The notes below the pieces were generated by a model, which ran no database searches, was not told where the DNA came from, and saw only the letters and a list, made by a program, of their open reading frames with translations. 45,738 nt of DNA from DASXBJ01 sp036491755 (lineage in GTDB: Bacteria > Chloroflexota > Dormibacteria > Dormibacterales > Dormibacteraceae), in contig DASXBJ010000102.1 of NCBI GenBank assembly GCA_036491755.1, forward strand, positions 1 through 45,738. The letters are read 5' to 3'. A program made the translations under genes and the position numbers. Positions 8,517 through 16,230 of this stretch are shown here, in pieces. How positions within the stretch are numbered: position 1 is the stretch's first letter; each line of letters starts with the position of its first letter.

Positions 8517-9378
8517 CGCGGTCTTCGTCGGGCTGCCGCGGCGACTGGTCAAGCTCACAGTCGACGGCCAGGAGCTCGAGGCCCTCGAAGGATCGACGAT
8601 CCTCGAAGTCTGCCGCCAGATCCATATCGACACGCCGACGCTCTGCCAGCTCGAAACCCTGACGCCGGTCAACGTCTGCCGCGTGTGCGTGGTCGAGGTC
8701 GAAGGCTCACGAGTCCTGGTGCCGGCCTGCTCCCGAAAGGTCGAAGCCGGAATGAGGATCCACACCGACTCAGAACGAGTCCGTCACAGCCGCAGGCTCG
8801 TGCTGGAGCTGCTCGCATCGTCCGTCGACATGTCGCTGTGCTCGCGAGAGGTCCACGGGTGGATGGCCCGCTACGGCGCCACGCCGGGCCGGTTCGGCGC
8901 CGGCGTCGCAACCGTTGCCCAGCCCGTGAAGGTCGACAACGACCTCTACGTGCGCGATTACTCCCGCTGCATCCTCTGCTACAAGTGCGTCGAGGCATGC
9001 GGCGTCGACGCGCAGAACACATTTGCGATCGGCGTCGCGGGCAGAGGATTCGATGCGCACATCTCGACGGAGTTCAATGTCCCTCTGCCGGAATCCGCCT
9101 GCGTCTACTGCGGCAACTGCATCGGCGTCTGTCCCACAGGGGCGCTGATGTTCAAGAGCGAGCACGACATGCGCGCGGCGGGCACCTGGGATGAAGCCAA
9201 GCAGGCCGTGACGGAGACCGTGTGCCCTTACTGCGGCGTGGGCTGCATGCTCGAGCTGCACGTGCAGGACAACGAGATCGTCAAGGTCACGTCGCCGCTC
9301 GACCACAGTGTGACGTCAGGCCACCTGTGCATCAAGGGTCGGTTCGGATTTCAGTTCGTCCAGCGCCGCCGCCCTTAG
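8509..9378 (+). CDS. Detached N-terminal Fe-S part of formate dehydrogenase alpha (HoxU/NuoG-like plus Fe4S4 domain)
   Basis: This 289-residue electron-transfer protein carries, in order, a [2Fe-2S] domain (C46, C57, C60, C74), two ferredoxin-type [4Fe-4S] sets (C154/157/160/164 and C198/201/204/208) and the Fe4S4 domain of molybdopterin oxidoreductases (C239, C242, C246, C274, with CIKG at 274-277). It ends at GRFGFQFVQRRRP, the point where full-length alpha subunits continue into the sequence that opens the gene at 4782. The two lengths (289 + 635) add up to a normal alpha subunit. The His-Cys [4Fe-4S] site expected between the first two domains is not preserved (ASSVDMSLCSREVHGW holds one Cys). 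It must dock on the catalytic subunit to supply the cluster next to the Mo/W centre. ATG at 8509 is preferred over the upstream ATG at 8497. Confidence 0.88.
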   Translation: MADAVFVGLPRRLVKLTVDGQELEALEGSTILEVCRQIHIDTPTLCQLETLTPVNVCRVCVVEVEGSRVLVPACSRKVEAGMRIHTDSERVRHSRRLVLELLASSVDMSLCSREVHGWMARYGATPGRFGAGVATVAQPVKVDNDLYVRDYSRCILCYKCVEACGVDAQNTFAIGVAGRGFDAHISTEFNVPLPESACVYCGNCIGVCPTGALMFKSEHDMRAAGTWDEAKQAVTETVCPYCGVGCMLELHVQDNEIVKVTSPLDHSVTSGHLCIKGRFGFQFVQRRRP

Positions 9379-9401
9379 CCGTCCCACCACCGCGCGCGGG
9401 C

Positions 9402-9434
9402 AAAAAAGGGCCGGGCGTGCGGCACGCCCGGCCC
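9402..9434 (-). terminator. Intrinsic terminator for the minus-strand operon, possibly bidirectional
   Basis: A perfect 12-base-pair stem (9408-9419 with 9423-9434, loop CGG) is flanked at 9402-9407 by six A, which read as six U at the 3' side of the hairpin on the minus strand. It lies 20 bases past the stop of the secreted-protein gene. On the plus strand there is no U-run, but the hairpin could also slow transcription leaving the formate dehydrogenase operon. Confidence 0.85.
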
Positions 9435-9454
9435 TGGTCGCTGCCGGCTCGGGG

Positions 9455-9994
9455 CTAGTGGTCCCGGCCCGTCGAGGATTCGTGTTCGACCGTGAGGACG
9501 GGATGAGTCTCGTTGTCCTTCTCGGTGACGTGGCACTTCGGCTCGGCCGCGTCCTCGGTCTTGTCAGCGGACTTTTCCGTGGTGTCCTCGGCCTGGTCGC
9601 CGCTGCCGGCGGCCGACTTCTCCGAGGTGTCCTCGGCCCCGTCGGCCGACTTCTCCGAGCTGTCCTCGGGCGCGTCGGTCGTGAGGCAAGTTGCCGCCGC
9701 CTGCTGCGCCGCCAGCTCAGCCGCTTCCGCCTGCTGCTCCGCGGCGAGGGCGGCGGCCTTGGCGGCCGCCTCGGCCGCATCCTGCTGCTGCTCACTGACG
9801 AAGGTACTGGACGCGGGATCCATCTCCGCCACCGGCGAGCTTGCGCTGATGGCCGTGGAGACGATGTTGCCCACGAGGGAGCCTCGCGGCATGGCCGGTG
9901 CTGAGTGGGCGGCGGCGGACGTGATCGCCAGGATCAGTCCCACTGCGGCCGCCGAGGCGGCGGCTCCGAACCTGAATACGGTGCTTCTGGTCAA
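9455..9994 (-). CDS. Secreted Ala-rich protein with acidic ED(S/T)(S/T)EKSA repeats
   Basis: This 179-residue protein has a signal peptide (basic start, hydrophobic residues 9-29, likely cut after SAAAHSA). Residues about 65-100 are an Ala/Gln/Glu-rich helix that may form a coiled coil. A low-complexity acidic part follows, with the octamer ED-S/T-S/T-EKSA three times between about 109 and 147. Two Cys (in AATCLTT and PKCHVTE) flank the repeats and could form a disulfide. I recognise no family. It is third in line after an ECF sigma factor and a one-pass membrane protein, so it may be a target or partner of that switch. The TTG start has an excellent binding site. Confidence 0.75.
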   Translation of the reverse strand: MTRSTVFRFGAAASAAAVGLILAITSAAAHSAPAMPRGSLVGNIVSTAISASSPVAEMDPASSTFVSEQQQDAAEAAAKAAALAAEQQAEAAELAAQQAAATCLTTDAPEDSSEKSADGAEDTSEKSAAGSGDQAEDTTEKSADKTEDAAEPKCHVTEKDNETHPVLTVEHESSTGRDH

Positions 9995-10000
9995 TGTGGT

Positions 10001-10006
10001 CCTCCT
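10001..10006 (-). promoter_or_regulatory. Shine-Dalgarno site selecting a TTG start
   Basis: On the minus strand AGGAGG ends six bases before the TTG at 9994-9992. It supports the minus-strand reading over the open frames on the opposite strand in the same stretch. Confidence 0.8.
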
Positions 10007-10063
10007 GTGGTTGTCGGGTTGACGGACTGGGAACGCCTGGCGGGCCGGAAGTCGGAAGCCCGT

Positions 10064-10582
10064 CTAGCCGTCGTGTGGGGTTGGGGATGGGCTCGGTGAG
10101 GGGCTCGGCGAACGCCCGCCGTACGTGCCGCCATCGGGTGGGGGCGATTCGCGCGGCGCGGGCGAGGGCGAGCGCTCGGGCCTTTCCGAAGGCTCCGGCC
10201 AGGGTGAGGCGCGGTGCTCGGCTGAGGGTGGGGCAGGCGCCGCCTGCGGCGCCTTCCGCGGCGGGGCAGCGGCGGGAGCGGGAGACACGCTGGGGCCGGC
10301 GTCGGCCGGGGGTGCCGCGGGCACGGTGCGCACCGCGTGGATGACCGATGTTGCCTGCTTGCCCCAGATCATCGGGTTGGCACTCCCCGTGGCGGCGAAG
10401 GCCGCGAGGGCCAGGACACCCGTCACAGCCAGCAACAGCGTGGCAGGCGCGAAGCGCAGCGAGGGGCGTGGCGCGGTGGCGAGCGATTGATAGCGCGGTG
10501 CCGCGACCGGTGGCACGACGCGATCGAGCGCGGCGCGCAGGCGCCAGGCAAAGAGCACTCCCACGGGATCGCGGTCACTCAT
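10064..10582 (-). CDS. One-pass membrane protein downstream of the ECF sigma gene, possible anti-sigma factor
   Basis: This 172-residue protein has a cytoplasmic N-terminus of about 43 residues, one membrane helix at about 45-66 (ATLLLAVTGVLALAAFAATG), and a long Pro/Ala/Ser-rich outer part ending in SPSPSPSPSPTPHDG. Its start overlaps the sigma gene's stop by eight bases, the usual arrangement for a sigma/anti-sigma pair. It lacks the HxxxCxxC zinc motif of common anti-sigma factors, so the role is inferred from position and topology. An ATG two codons upstream (10588) is an alternative start. Confidence 0.65.
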   Translation of the reverse strand: MSDRDPVGVLFAWRLRAALDRVVPPVAAPRYQSLATAPRPSLRFAPATLLLAVTGVLALAAFAATGSANPMIWGKQATSVIHAVRTVPAAPPADAGPSVSPAPAAAPPRKAPQAAPAPPSAEHRASPWPEPSERPERSPSPAPRESPPPDGGTYGGRSPSPSPSPSPTPHDG

Positions 10583-11162
10583 CGGCATACGACTCACGGC
10601 TGTCAGAAGACAACGCTGGATGCCGATCAAGTGAGAAGCCCGGTTCCAGGATCGCGCGCAAGCGCTCGCCGGCCTGGCGAAGGCGCGTGCCGACAGTCCT
10701 TTCGGAAACCCCGATGGCGGTTGCGATTTCGCGGTTGTTGTAGCCGTGATAGTGACGCAGGACCATCGCGGCAGCCAGCTTCGGCGGGATGGACCTCAGG
10801 GCGGCCAGGACGTCAGGTCGGGTGACGATCGCGGCGGGGTCCGCCGACCCGCTGGGCCGCCCTAGCCGCCGCAGCAGCTCGCCGACCGTGCGCAGGCGGG
10901 CTCGTCGTCGGTACGAGATGGCCCGATTGACGGCGATGCGGTGGACCCATGCCTCCGCCGGGGCATCGGGTCGCCAGCGCGCCCAGGCGCGGAACGCATG
11001 GACGAACGCGTCCTGGGCGCAGTCTTCAGCTTCGGCTGGATCACCGAGGATGGCCGTCAGCGTGCGGTAGACGCGGGGGTACGCCGTCCGATACAGGCGG
11101 TCGAAATCCTCGCGCGAGCCGGGCTGGTAGGCCTCGGCGACCACATCGCCGTCGGCAGACAC
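10575..11162 (-). CDS. ECF-family RNA polymerase sigma factor
   Basis: This sigma-70 family protein of about 195 residues has region 2 (FDRLYRTAYPRVYRTL through EDCAQDAFVHAFRAW) and region 4 with a helix-turn-helix (YNNREIATAIGVSERTVGTRL). It directs RNA polymerase to a set of stress or envelope genes that cannot be named here. The open frame runs upstream to 11336, but that part lies across the start of the divergent gene and reads as low-complexity sequence; the GTG at 11162 (or the GTG at 11144) fits region 2 better. TATACG lies just upstream of 11162 on this strand and could be a -10 box. It is translationally coupled to the membrane protein gene. Confidence 0.87.
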   Translation of the reverse strand: MSADGDVVAEAYQPGSREDFDRLYRTAYPRVYRTLTAILGDPAEAEDCAQDAFVHAFRAWARWRPDAPAEAWVHRIAVNRAISYRRRARLRTVGELLRRLGRPSGSADPAAIVTRPDVLAALRSIPPKLAAAMVLRHYHGYNNREIATAIGVSERTVGTRLRQAGERLRAILEPGFSLDRHPALSSDSRESYADE

Positions 11163-11200
11163 GTTACGTATAACGGCAAAACCTACACGGCCCGGTGACC

Positions 11201-11206
11201 TAGAGT
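11201..11206 (+). promoter_or_regulatory. Candidate -10 box of a leaderless HhH-GPD transcript
   Basis: TAGAGT ends six bases before the ATG at 11213, which would place the first transcribed base at the start codon. No Shine-Dalgarno sequence or clear -35 box is visible. Confidence 0.35.
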
Positions 11207-11212
11207 TTTGGC

Positions 11213-11755
11213 ATGCCAATCGTCTGGACCGAGAACCCGGCCGCCAACGAGCTCCTGGAGACCGACCCGCTGGCCCTGTTGATCGGCATGGTCCTCGACC
11301 AGCAGGTGAAGATGGAAAAGGCGTTTGGTGGGCCATACGAGCTCAAGCAGCGCCTCGGCCACCTGGACGCCGGCAAGATCGCGTCGATGGATCCCGACAA
11401 GCTGGTCGCCGTCTTCCGCGAGCGGCCGGCCCTGCATCGGTTCCCAGGCAGCATGGCCAAGCGCGTCCAGGCGATGTGCGCGGCGATCGTCGAGGACTAT
11501 GGCGGAGACGCCGGCTTGGTCTGGCGCGGCGCCCGCGATGGGGACGACCTGGCGGCTCGCATCAAGAAGCTGCCCGGGTTCGGCGAGATGAAGGTGAAGA
11601 TCCTGGTCGCCGTGCTGGCCAAGAAGTTCGGCGTCAAGCCAAGCGGGTGGGAGAAGCACGCGGCAAACTGGCACACGGTCGCCGACGTCGATTCCGCCGA
11701 CTCGATGGCCCACGCTCGCGAGGTCAAGCGCGAGATGAAATCGGCCAAACCCTAG
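11213..11755 (+). CDS. HhH-GPD-type base-excision repair family protein
   Basis: This 180-residue protein resembles the uncharacterised HhH-GPD group (TIGR03252-type), related to DNA glycosylases that remove damaged bases. Visible parts are the helical start (LALLIGMVLDQQVKMEKAF), the hairpin LPGFGEMKVKILVAVLAKKFG at about residues 119-139, and a short C-terminus. It is shorter than EndoIII or AlkA and has no [4Fe-4S] Cys set. The catalytic activity of this group is not established to my knowledge. It is transcribed away from the sigma gene and ends about 100 bases before trpE. Confidence 0.8.
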   Translation: MPIVWTENPAANELLETDPLALLIGMVLDQQVKMEKAFGGPYELKQRLGHLDAGKIASMDPDKLVAVFRERPALHRFPGSMAKRVQAMCAAIVEDYGGDAGLVWRGARDGDDLAARIKKLPGFGEMKVKILVAVLAKKFGVKPSGWEKHAANWHTVADVDSADSMAHAREVKREMKSAKP

Positions 11756-11794
11756 AGGCGCGGCACCAGACCGAGAGGGACGCTGTCGTTCTGA

Positions 11795-11800
11795 TAAGGT
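11795..11800 (+). promoter_or_regulatory. Possible extended -10 box for the aromatic supraoperon
   Basis: TAAGGT is preceded by TGA, giving an extended -10 pattern (TGnTAAGGT). Transcription would start near 11807, with a leader of about 52 bases carrying the AGAGGG binding site at 11845-11850. No -35 consensus is seen, and the leader shows no attenuator. Confidence 0.3.
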
Positions 11801-11858
11801 TTTGCATCCGGCGCAGCCGCAGTGAGCTGGGCGGATCAGATCAGCAGAGGGTTACAAG

Positions 11859-13268
11859 ATGAGAGAGTGCACACCTGGCCGGGACGAAGCCCGGCTCCTG
11901 GCCAAAAACTTCTCGCTCGTCCCGGTGTACCGGGAAGTACTGGCCGACATGCTCACCCCCGTGCGCGCGTACACGCTGCTCTGCCCGGCGGGCGAGCCGG
12001 GTTTCCTGCTCGAGAGCGTCGAGGGCGGCGAGCGCCTTGCCCGCTACTCGTTCATCGGGTTCCGGCCCGGGCACGTCGAGCTTGGCGATGGCAACCCGCT
12101 CGACGCCCTGCTCCCGGTCGCCGGAGGCATGACCGCTCCAGTCAGGGGAATCCCGCGATTCCACGGCGGCGCCGTGGGTTATCTGGGTTACGAGACGGCG
12201 CGTCACTTCGAGCGCCTGCCGATGGCCAAAGGCGCCGCGCCGCCGATGCCGGAGAGCGCCTTCCTCAGCGCGGAGGACCTGGCCGTCTTCGACCATGTGA
12301 CGCGGCGCCTGAAGCTGCTGACGATCCACCGGCCGGACCGAGAGGACTACGAGACAGCTGTCGAGCGCATCGACCTGATGGAGCAGCGCCTCGCATCCGA
12401 CCAGCTCGCTTCGGCGGTGCACGGCGCCGACGGCGCCGGCTGGAAATCAAACGTGACGCCGGGACAGTTCCATTCGATGGTCGACGCCGCGCGAGAGCAC
12501 ATCCTGGGTGGCGATGCGTTCCAGATCGTCGTCTCGCAGCGTTTCAGCAAGCCTCTGGCCGCCAACCCGTTCGACGTCTACCGCTGTCTGAGGGCGATCA
12601 ATCCGTCGCCGTACATGTACTTCCTCGCCCTTGGCGGCGACCGGCACGTTGTGGGGACGTCCCCGGAAAAGCTGGTCCAGGTCGAGGGCAGGCGCGTCGA
12701 GACGCGGCCTCTCGCCGGCACGCGCCGTCGCGGCGCTGATCCCGCTGACGACGTTCGATTGGAGAAGGAGCTTCTGAGCGACCTGAAAGAGCGAGCTGAG
12801 CACGTGATGCTCGTCGACCTCGGGCGCAACGACGTCGGCCGCGTCGCCGCACCCGGATCCGTGAAGGTCGAGCGGTTGATGGAGGTCGAGCGCTACTCCC
12901 ACGTGATGCACATCTCGTCCACCGTGAGCGGACAGCTGCGCGAGGGACGCACCTCGCTGGACGCGCTGCGGGCGGCTTTCCCGGCGGGAACCGTTTCGGG
13001 CGCTCCCAAGATCCGGGCGATGGAGATCATCGCGGACCTCGAGCCCGATCGCCGCGGGGCGTATGCCGGCGCGCTCGGCTATGTGAGCTTTGGTGGCAAC
13101 CTCGACATGGCGATCACGCTGCGCACCGTCGTCATCGCCGACGGGATCGCCCACGTGCAGGCCGGCGCCGGCGTGGTGGCCGACTCCAAGCCCGAGCGCG
13201 AGTTCGAGGAGACGCTGGAGAAGGCGGGCGCGATGTTCAAGGCCGTCGAGATGGCGGAGGGCATGTAG
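11859..13268 (+). CDS. trpE: Anthranilate synthase component I
   Basis: This 469-residue enzyme converts chorismate and ammonia (from TrpG) into anthranilate, the first step to tryptophan. The feedback-site motif LLES is present near residue 50, so tryptophan inhibition is likely. The chorismate-binding half has HVMLVDLGRNDVGRV, GTVSGAPKIRAMEII and YAGALGYVSFGG. Length is normal. The start ATG follows AGAGGG. It opens a run of at least 15 closely packed genes and is separated by four bases from trpG. Confidence 0.96.
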   Translation: MRECTPGRDEARLLAKNFSLVPVYREVLADMLTPVRAYTLLCPAGEPGFLLESVEGGERLARYSFIGFRPGHVELGDGNPLDALLPVAGGMTAPVRGIPRFHGGAVGYLGYETARHFERLPMAKGAAPPMPESAFLSAEDLAVFDHVTRRLKLLTIHRPDREDYETAVERIDLMEQRLASDQLASAVHGADGAGWKSNVTPGQFHSMVDAAREHILGGDAFQIVVSQRFSKPLAANPFDVYRCLRAINPSPYMYFLALGGDRHVVGTSPEKLVQVEGRRVETRPLAGTRRRGADPADDVRLEKELLSDLKERAEHVMLVDLGRNDVGRVAAPGSVKVERLMEVERYSHVMHISSTVSGQLREGRTSLDALRAAFPAGTVSGAPKIRAMEIIADLEPDRRGAYAGALGYVSFGGNLDMAITLRTVVIADGIAHVQAGAGVVADSKPEREFEETLEKAGAMFKAVEMAEGM

Positions 13269-13272
13269 CGCC

Positions 13273-13848
13273 ATGACGATCGCCCTGATCGACAACTACG
13301 ACTCATTCACCTACAACCTCGTCCAGTACATGGCGGAGGTCGGCGCTGAGCCGGCCGTGTTTCGCAATGACCAGGTCACGGTCGAGGAGCTGTCGGAATT
13401 CGACGGGATCATCGTCTCGCCGGGGCCGGGATGGCCCGCGGACGCGGGAGTTTCCAACGCCGCGATCGGCGCCCTGAGCGGCAAGGTGCCGATTCTCGGC
13501 GTCTGTCTCGGCAACCAGTGCATCGGCGAGGTGTTCGGCGCCCGCGTGGTCCGCAACCCACCCGCGCATGGCAAGACCTCCTGGATCCGGCACGACAACT
13601 CGGGAGTCCTGGCGGGGGTGAGCGATCCTTTCGAGGCGACCCGCTACCACTCGCTGGTCGTCGAGCGCTCGTCGGTGGGGGACGACCTCGTCGTCACCGC
13701 ATGGACGGCGGACGGGACGATCATGGGCCTGCGCCACGTCAGGCATCCGACGTACGGCGTGCAGTTCCATCCGGAGTCGATCCTGACCAAGGAAGGCAAG
13801 AAGATCATCGCCAACTTCGCGCGCCGCGCCGCGAGGGTTCTGACGTGA
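13273..13848 (+). CDS. trpG: Anthranilate synthase component II, glutamine amidotransferase
   Basis: This 191-residue class I amidotransferase releases ammonia from glutamine for TrpE. The catalytic triad is C78 (GVCLGNQ), H166 and E168 (QFHPES). DNYDSFTYN at the start and SPGPGWP are family marks. Related enzymes also serve aminodeoxychorismate synthase, but the position between trpE and trpD points to tryptophan. Its stop overlaps the trpD start as GTGA. Confidence 0.95.
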   Translation: MTIALIDNYDSFTYNLVQYMAEVGAEPAVFRNDQVTVEELSEFDGIIVSPGPGWPADAGVSNAAIGALSGKVPILGVCLGNQCIGEVFGARVVRNPPAHGKTSWIRHDNSGVLAGVSDPFEATRYHSLVVERSSVGDDLVVTAWTADGTIMGLRHVRHPTYGVQFHPESILTKEGKKIIANFARRAARVLT

Positions 13849-14846
13849 TCGACGCTATCGCCAAGCTCGTCCGCCGCGAGTCGCTGACGGAGGACGAGGC
13901 CGCCTCCGCGTTCGAGGTGATCATGCGCGGCGAGGCGACGCCGTCCCAGATCGCGGGATTTGCGGTCGCTTTGCGCATGAAAGGCGAGACGGTCGACGAG
14001 ATCACCGGCTTCGCGCGGACGATGCGGGCGATGGCAGTGCCGATCGAGGTCGACGGTGCGCTGCTCGATACGTGCGGCACGGGCGGCGACGGCCTCGCCA
14101 CGTTCAACATCTCGACGCTGGCCGCCATCGTCGCGGCGGCCTGCGGAGCCCGCGTGGCCAAGCACGGCAACCGCGCGGCGTCATCGAGGTGCGGGTCGGC
14201 CGACGTGCTGGAGAAGCTCGGGGTGAAGATCGACCTGGCGCCCGATGGCGTCGTCCGGTGCATCGACGAAGCAGGCATAGGATTCCTTTTCGCGCCTGTC
14301 TTCCACCCCTCCTATCGTTTTGCGGCGGTGCCTCGCCGCGAGCTCGGGGTGCGCACCGTGTTCAACGTGCTCGGGCCCCTGTGCAACCCGGCGGGCGCGA
14401 AGTACCAGGCGTTGGGGGTGGCGGACGGCCCCCTCGCGGCGAAGATGGCCGACGTCCTGCAGCGCCTGGGCGTCGAGCGCGCGATCGTGTTCCACGCCGG
14501 CGACGGGATGGACGAGCTCTCGGTGAGCTCACCCTCATCGGTGATTGAGATCAACGGCCGGCGCAAGGAATATCAGCTCGACCCGGCGGAGCTGGGTCTC
14601 CAGATGGCGCCGGTGGAAACCATGCGCGGGGGCGGGCCGGAGGACAACTCGCGACTGGCGCGGGAGATCTTGGGTGGCGCGACGGGGCCGCGAAGGGACG
14701 TGGTGCTGCTGAACTCGGCGGCCGCATTGCGCGCCGCGGGATTGGCGGGCAGCTGGAAGGAGGGCATCGCCCTCGCTGCTGAGTGCATTGACACCGGCCG
14801 GGCCGGCGACGTGCTGCAGCGGTGGGCCAGAATCTCCCACGAATGA
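13845..14846 (+). CDS. trpD: Anthranilate phosphoribosyltransferase
   Basis: This 333-residue enzyme joins anthranilate to PRPP. The PRPP loop DTCGTGGDG and the following KHGNRAASSRCGSADVLE are intact, as is NVLGPLCNPA. Length is normal. The GTG start at 13845 overlaps the trpG stop by four bases, and its own stop overlaps the trpC start as ATGA, so translation is likely coupled. Confidence 0.96.
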   Translation: MIDAIAKLVRRESLTEDEAASAFEVIMRGEATPSQIAGFAVALRMKGETVDEITGFARTMRAMAVPIEVDGALLDTCGTGGDGLATFNISTLAAIVAAACGARVAKHGNRAASSRCGSADVLEKLGVKIDLAPDGVVRCIDEAGIGFLFAPVFHPSYRFAAVPRRELGVRTVFNVLGPLCNPAGAKYQALGVADGPLAAKMADVLQRLGVERAIVFHAGDGMDELSVSSPSSVIEINGRRKEYQLDPAELGLQMAPVETMRGGGPEDNSRLAREILGGATGPRRDVVLLNSAAALRAAGLAGSWKEGIALAAECIDTGRAGDVLQRWARISHE

Positions 14847-15634
14847 CCGGTGAGGCGGACATCCTGTCTCGGCTGGTGCTCGAGGCGAGGCAGGATTTGC
14901 AGCGGCGGCGCCACCTGTTGAGCTCGGATCAATTCGAGTTGAGGGTGGCCGCGTACACACCCAGGGACTTCGCGGCGGCGCTGCGGCGGCCTGGGCTCGC
15001 CGTGATCGCGGAGATGAAGCAGCGCACGCCGAGCATGGGGGTGCTCACCGAGCAGTACAGCCCGGCCGACCTGGCGATCGCGTACAGCGAGGGCGGGGCC
15101 GCCGCGCTGTCCGTCCTGACCCACATGGCCGGGTTCGGCGGCCGCCCGGAGCACGTCCAGGCAGCGCGGGCTGCGACCGAGCTGCCCATCCTGCGCAAGG
15201 ACTTCATCACCGATCCATTCGAGATCGCGGAAACCCGGGCTGCGGGCGCTGATGCCGTGCTCTTGATCGTCGCGGCGCTCCAGAAAGAGCAGCTCCGAGA
15301 TCTGGTCGCGGTCGCCAGGAGCCGGGGCATCGCGGCGCTCGTCGAGGTGCACGACGAGCGGGAGGCGGCGGCCGCCCTTGAGGCAGGCGCCCAGATCGTC
15401 GGGGTGAACCATCGCGACCTTCGCACATTCGAGATCGATCTCGGGCTCACCGAGCGCCTTCGCACCTCGATTCCCAAGCAGGTGGTCCTGGTCGCCGAAA
15501 GCGGCATCCACTCTGCTGAGGATGCCCGCCTTCTTCACGAGGCTGGCGCTGATGCCATCCTCGTGGGCGAGGAGCTGATGCGCTCGACCGACCCTGCGGC
15601 GAGGATCAAGGAGCTGACCGCATGGTCCGCGTGA
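14843..15634 (+). CDS. trpC: Indole-3-glycerol-phosphate synthase
   Basis: This 263-residue TIM-barrel enzyme closes the indole ring from CdRP. Catalytic elements are the lysine in AEMKQRTPS, the lysine in LRKDFIT, the glutamate in VEVHDE and the asparagine in GVNHRDLRTF, followed by AESGI. The second position of the usual NNRDL is His here, which leaves the substrate-binding Asn in place. It overlaps trpD by four bases and trpF by 13. Confidence 0.95.
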   Translation: MTGEADILSRLVLEARQDLQRRRHLLSSDQFELRVAAYTPRDFAAALRRPGLAVIAEMKQRTPSMGVLTEQYSPADLAIAYSEGGAAALSVLTHMAGFGGRPEHVQAARAATELPILRKDFITDPFEIAETRAAGADAVLLIVAALQKEQLRDLVAVARSRGIAALVEVHDEREAAAALEAGAQIVGVNHRDLRTFEIDLGLTERLRTSIPKQVVLVAESGIHSAEDARLLHEAGADAILVGEELMRSTDPAARIKELTAWSA

Positions 15635-16230
15635 AAATCTGCGGGATCTGCGACGCGAAAGGCGCCGCCGGCGCCGCCGACTCCGGCGCCGACCTCCTCG
15701 GCTTTCACTTCTGCACGTCGCGGCGCCGCGTCAGCCCCGAGGAGGCGAAGGCGATCATCGATGCGCTCGATGTCCGGCCGACGATCGTCGGCGTCTTCAT
15801 CGACCAGTCCGAGGACGAGGTCCGCGAGGTGGCCGGCTTCGTCGGGCTCGACCTCATTCAGCTCCACGGATCGGAGCCGGTCGGCTTCCAGGCGGGCAAG
15901 CCGGTGGTCAAGGTCCTCAAGGCGAGGGATGGGGCCATTCGCGGCGCCGAGCACTGGCCCGATCCCGTGATGGTGGACTCGTGGTCCGCCGACCAGCAGG
16001 GCGGAACGGGCCGCACGTGGGACTGGGAGCTGGCCCGGCCGCTGCTGGCCACCCGCAGGGTGTTCATCGCCGGTGGTCTTGAACCGGGTAACGTGGGCGA
16101 CGTCGTGACTCGGTTCAAACCCTACGGCGTGGACGTCTCGAGCGGAGTCGAGGCGGCCGTTCGAGTGAAAGATCCAGCGAAGGTGCGGGCGTTCATTCGC
16201 GCGGTGCGCATGGCGGAGCTGGCCGTCTGA
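15622..16230 (+). CDS. trpF: Phosphoribosylanthranilate isomerase
   Basis: This 202-residue TIM-barrel enzyme performs the Amadori rearrangement of phosphoribosylanthranilate to CdRP, the substrate of TrpC. The general base C7 lies in KICGI, the general acid Asp in MVDSW, with GGTGRTWDW after it, and the phosphate site is GGLEPGN and GVDVSSGVE. It starts inside the end of trpC and shares one base with the trpB start. Confidence 0.94.
   Translation: MVRVKICGICDAKGAAGAADSGADLLGFHFCTSRRRVSPEEAKAIIDALDVRPTIVGVFIDQSEDEVREVAGFVGLDLIQLHGSEPVGFQAGKPVVKVLKARDGAIRGAEHWPDPVMVDSWSADQQGGTGRTWDWELARPLLATRRVFIAGGLEPGNVGDVVTRFKPYGVDVSSGVEAAVRVKDPAKVRAFIRAVRMAELAV

Noticed and set aside
9458..10022. Plus-strand frames overlapping the secreted repeat protein
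   Set aside because: The minus-strand reading has a signal peptide, an AGGAGG site before its TTG and a terminator with a U-run after its stop.
11163..11336. N-terminal extension of the sigma factor
   Set aside because: The added residues are Pro/Gly/Ser/Arg-rich with no sigma similarity and lie over the promoter and start of the divergent HhH-GPD gene.
11756..11858. Trp attenuator or T-box in the trpE leader
   Set aside because: There is no run of Trp codons with alternative hairpins, no T-box core sequence and no U-rich terminator.
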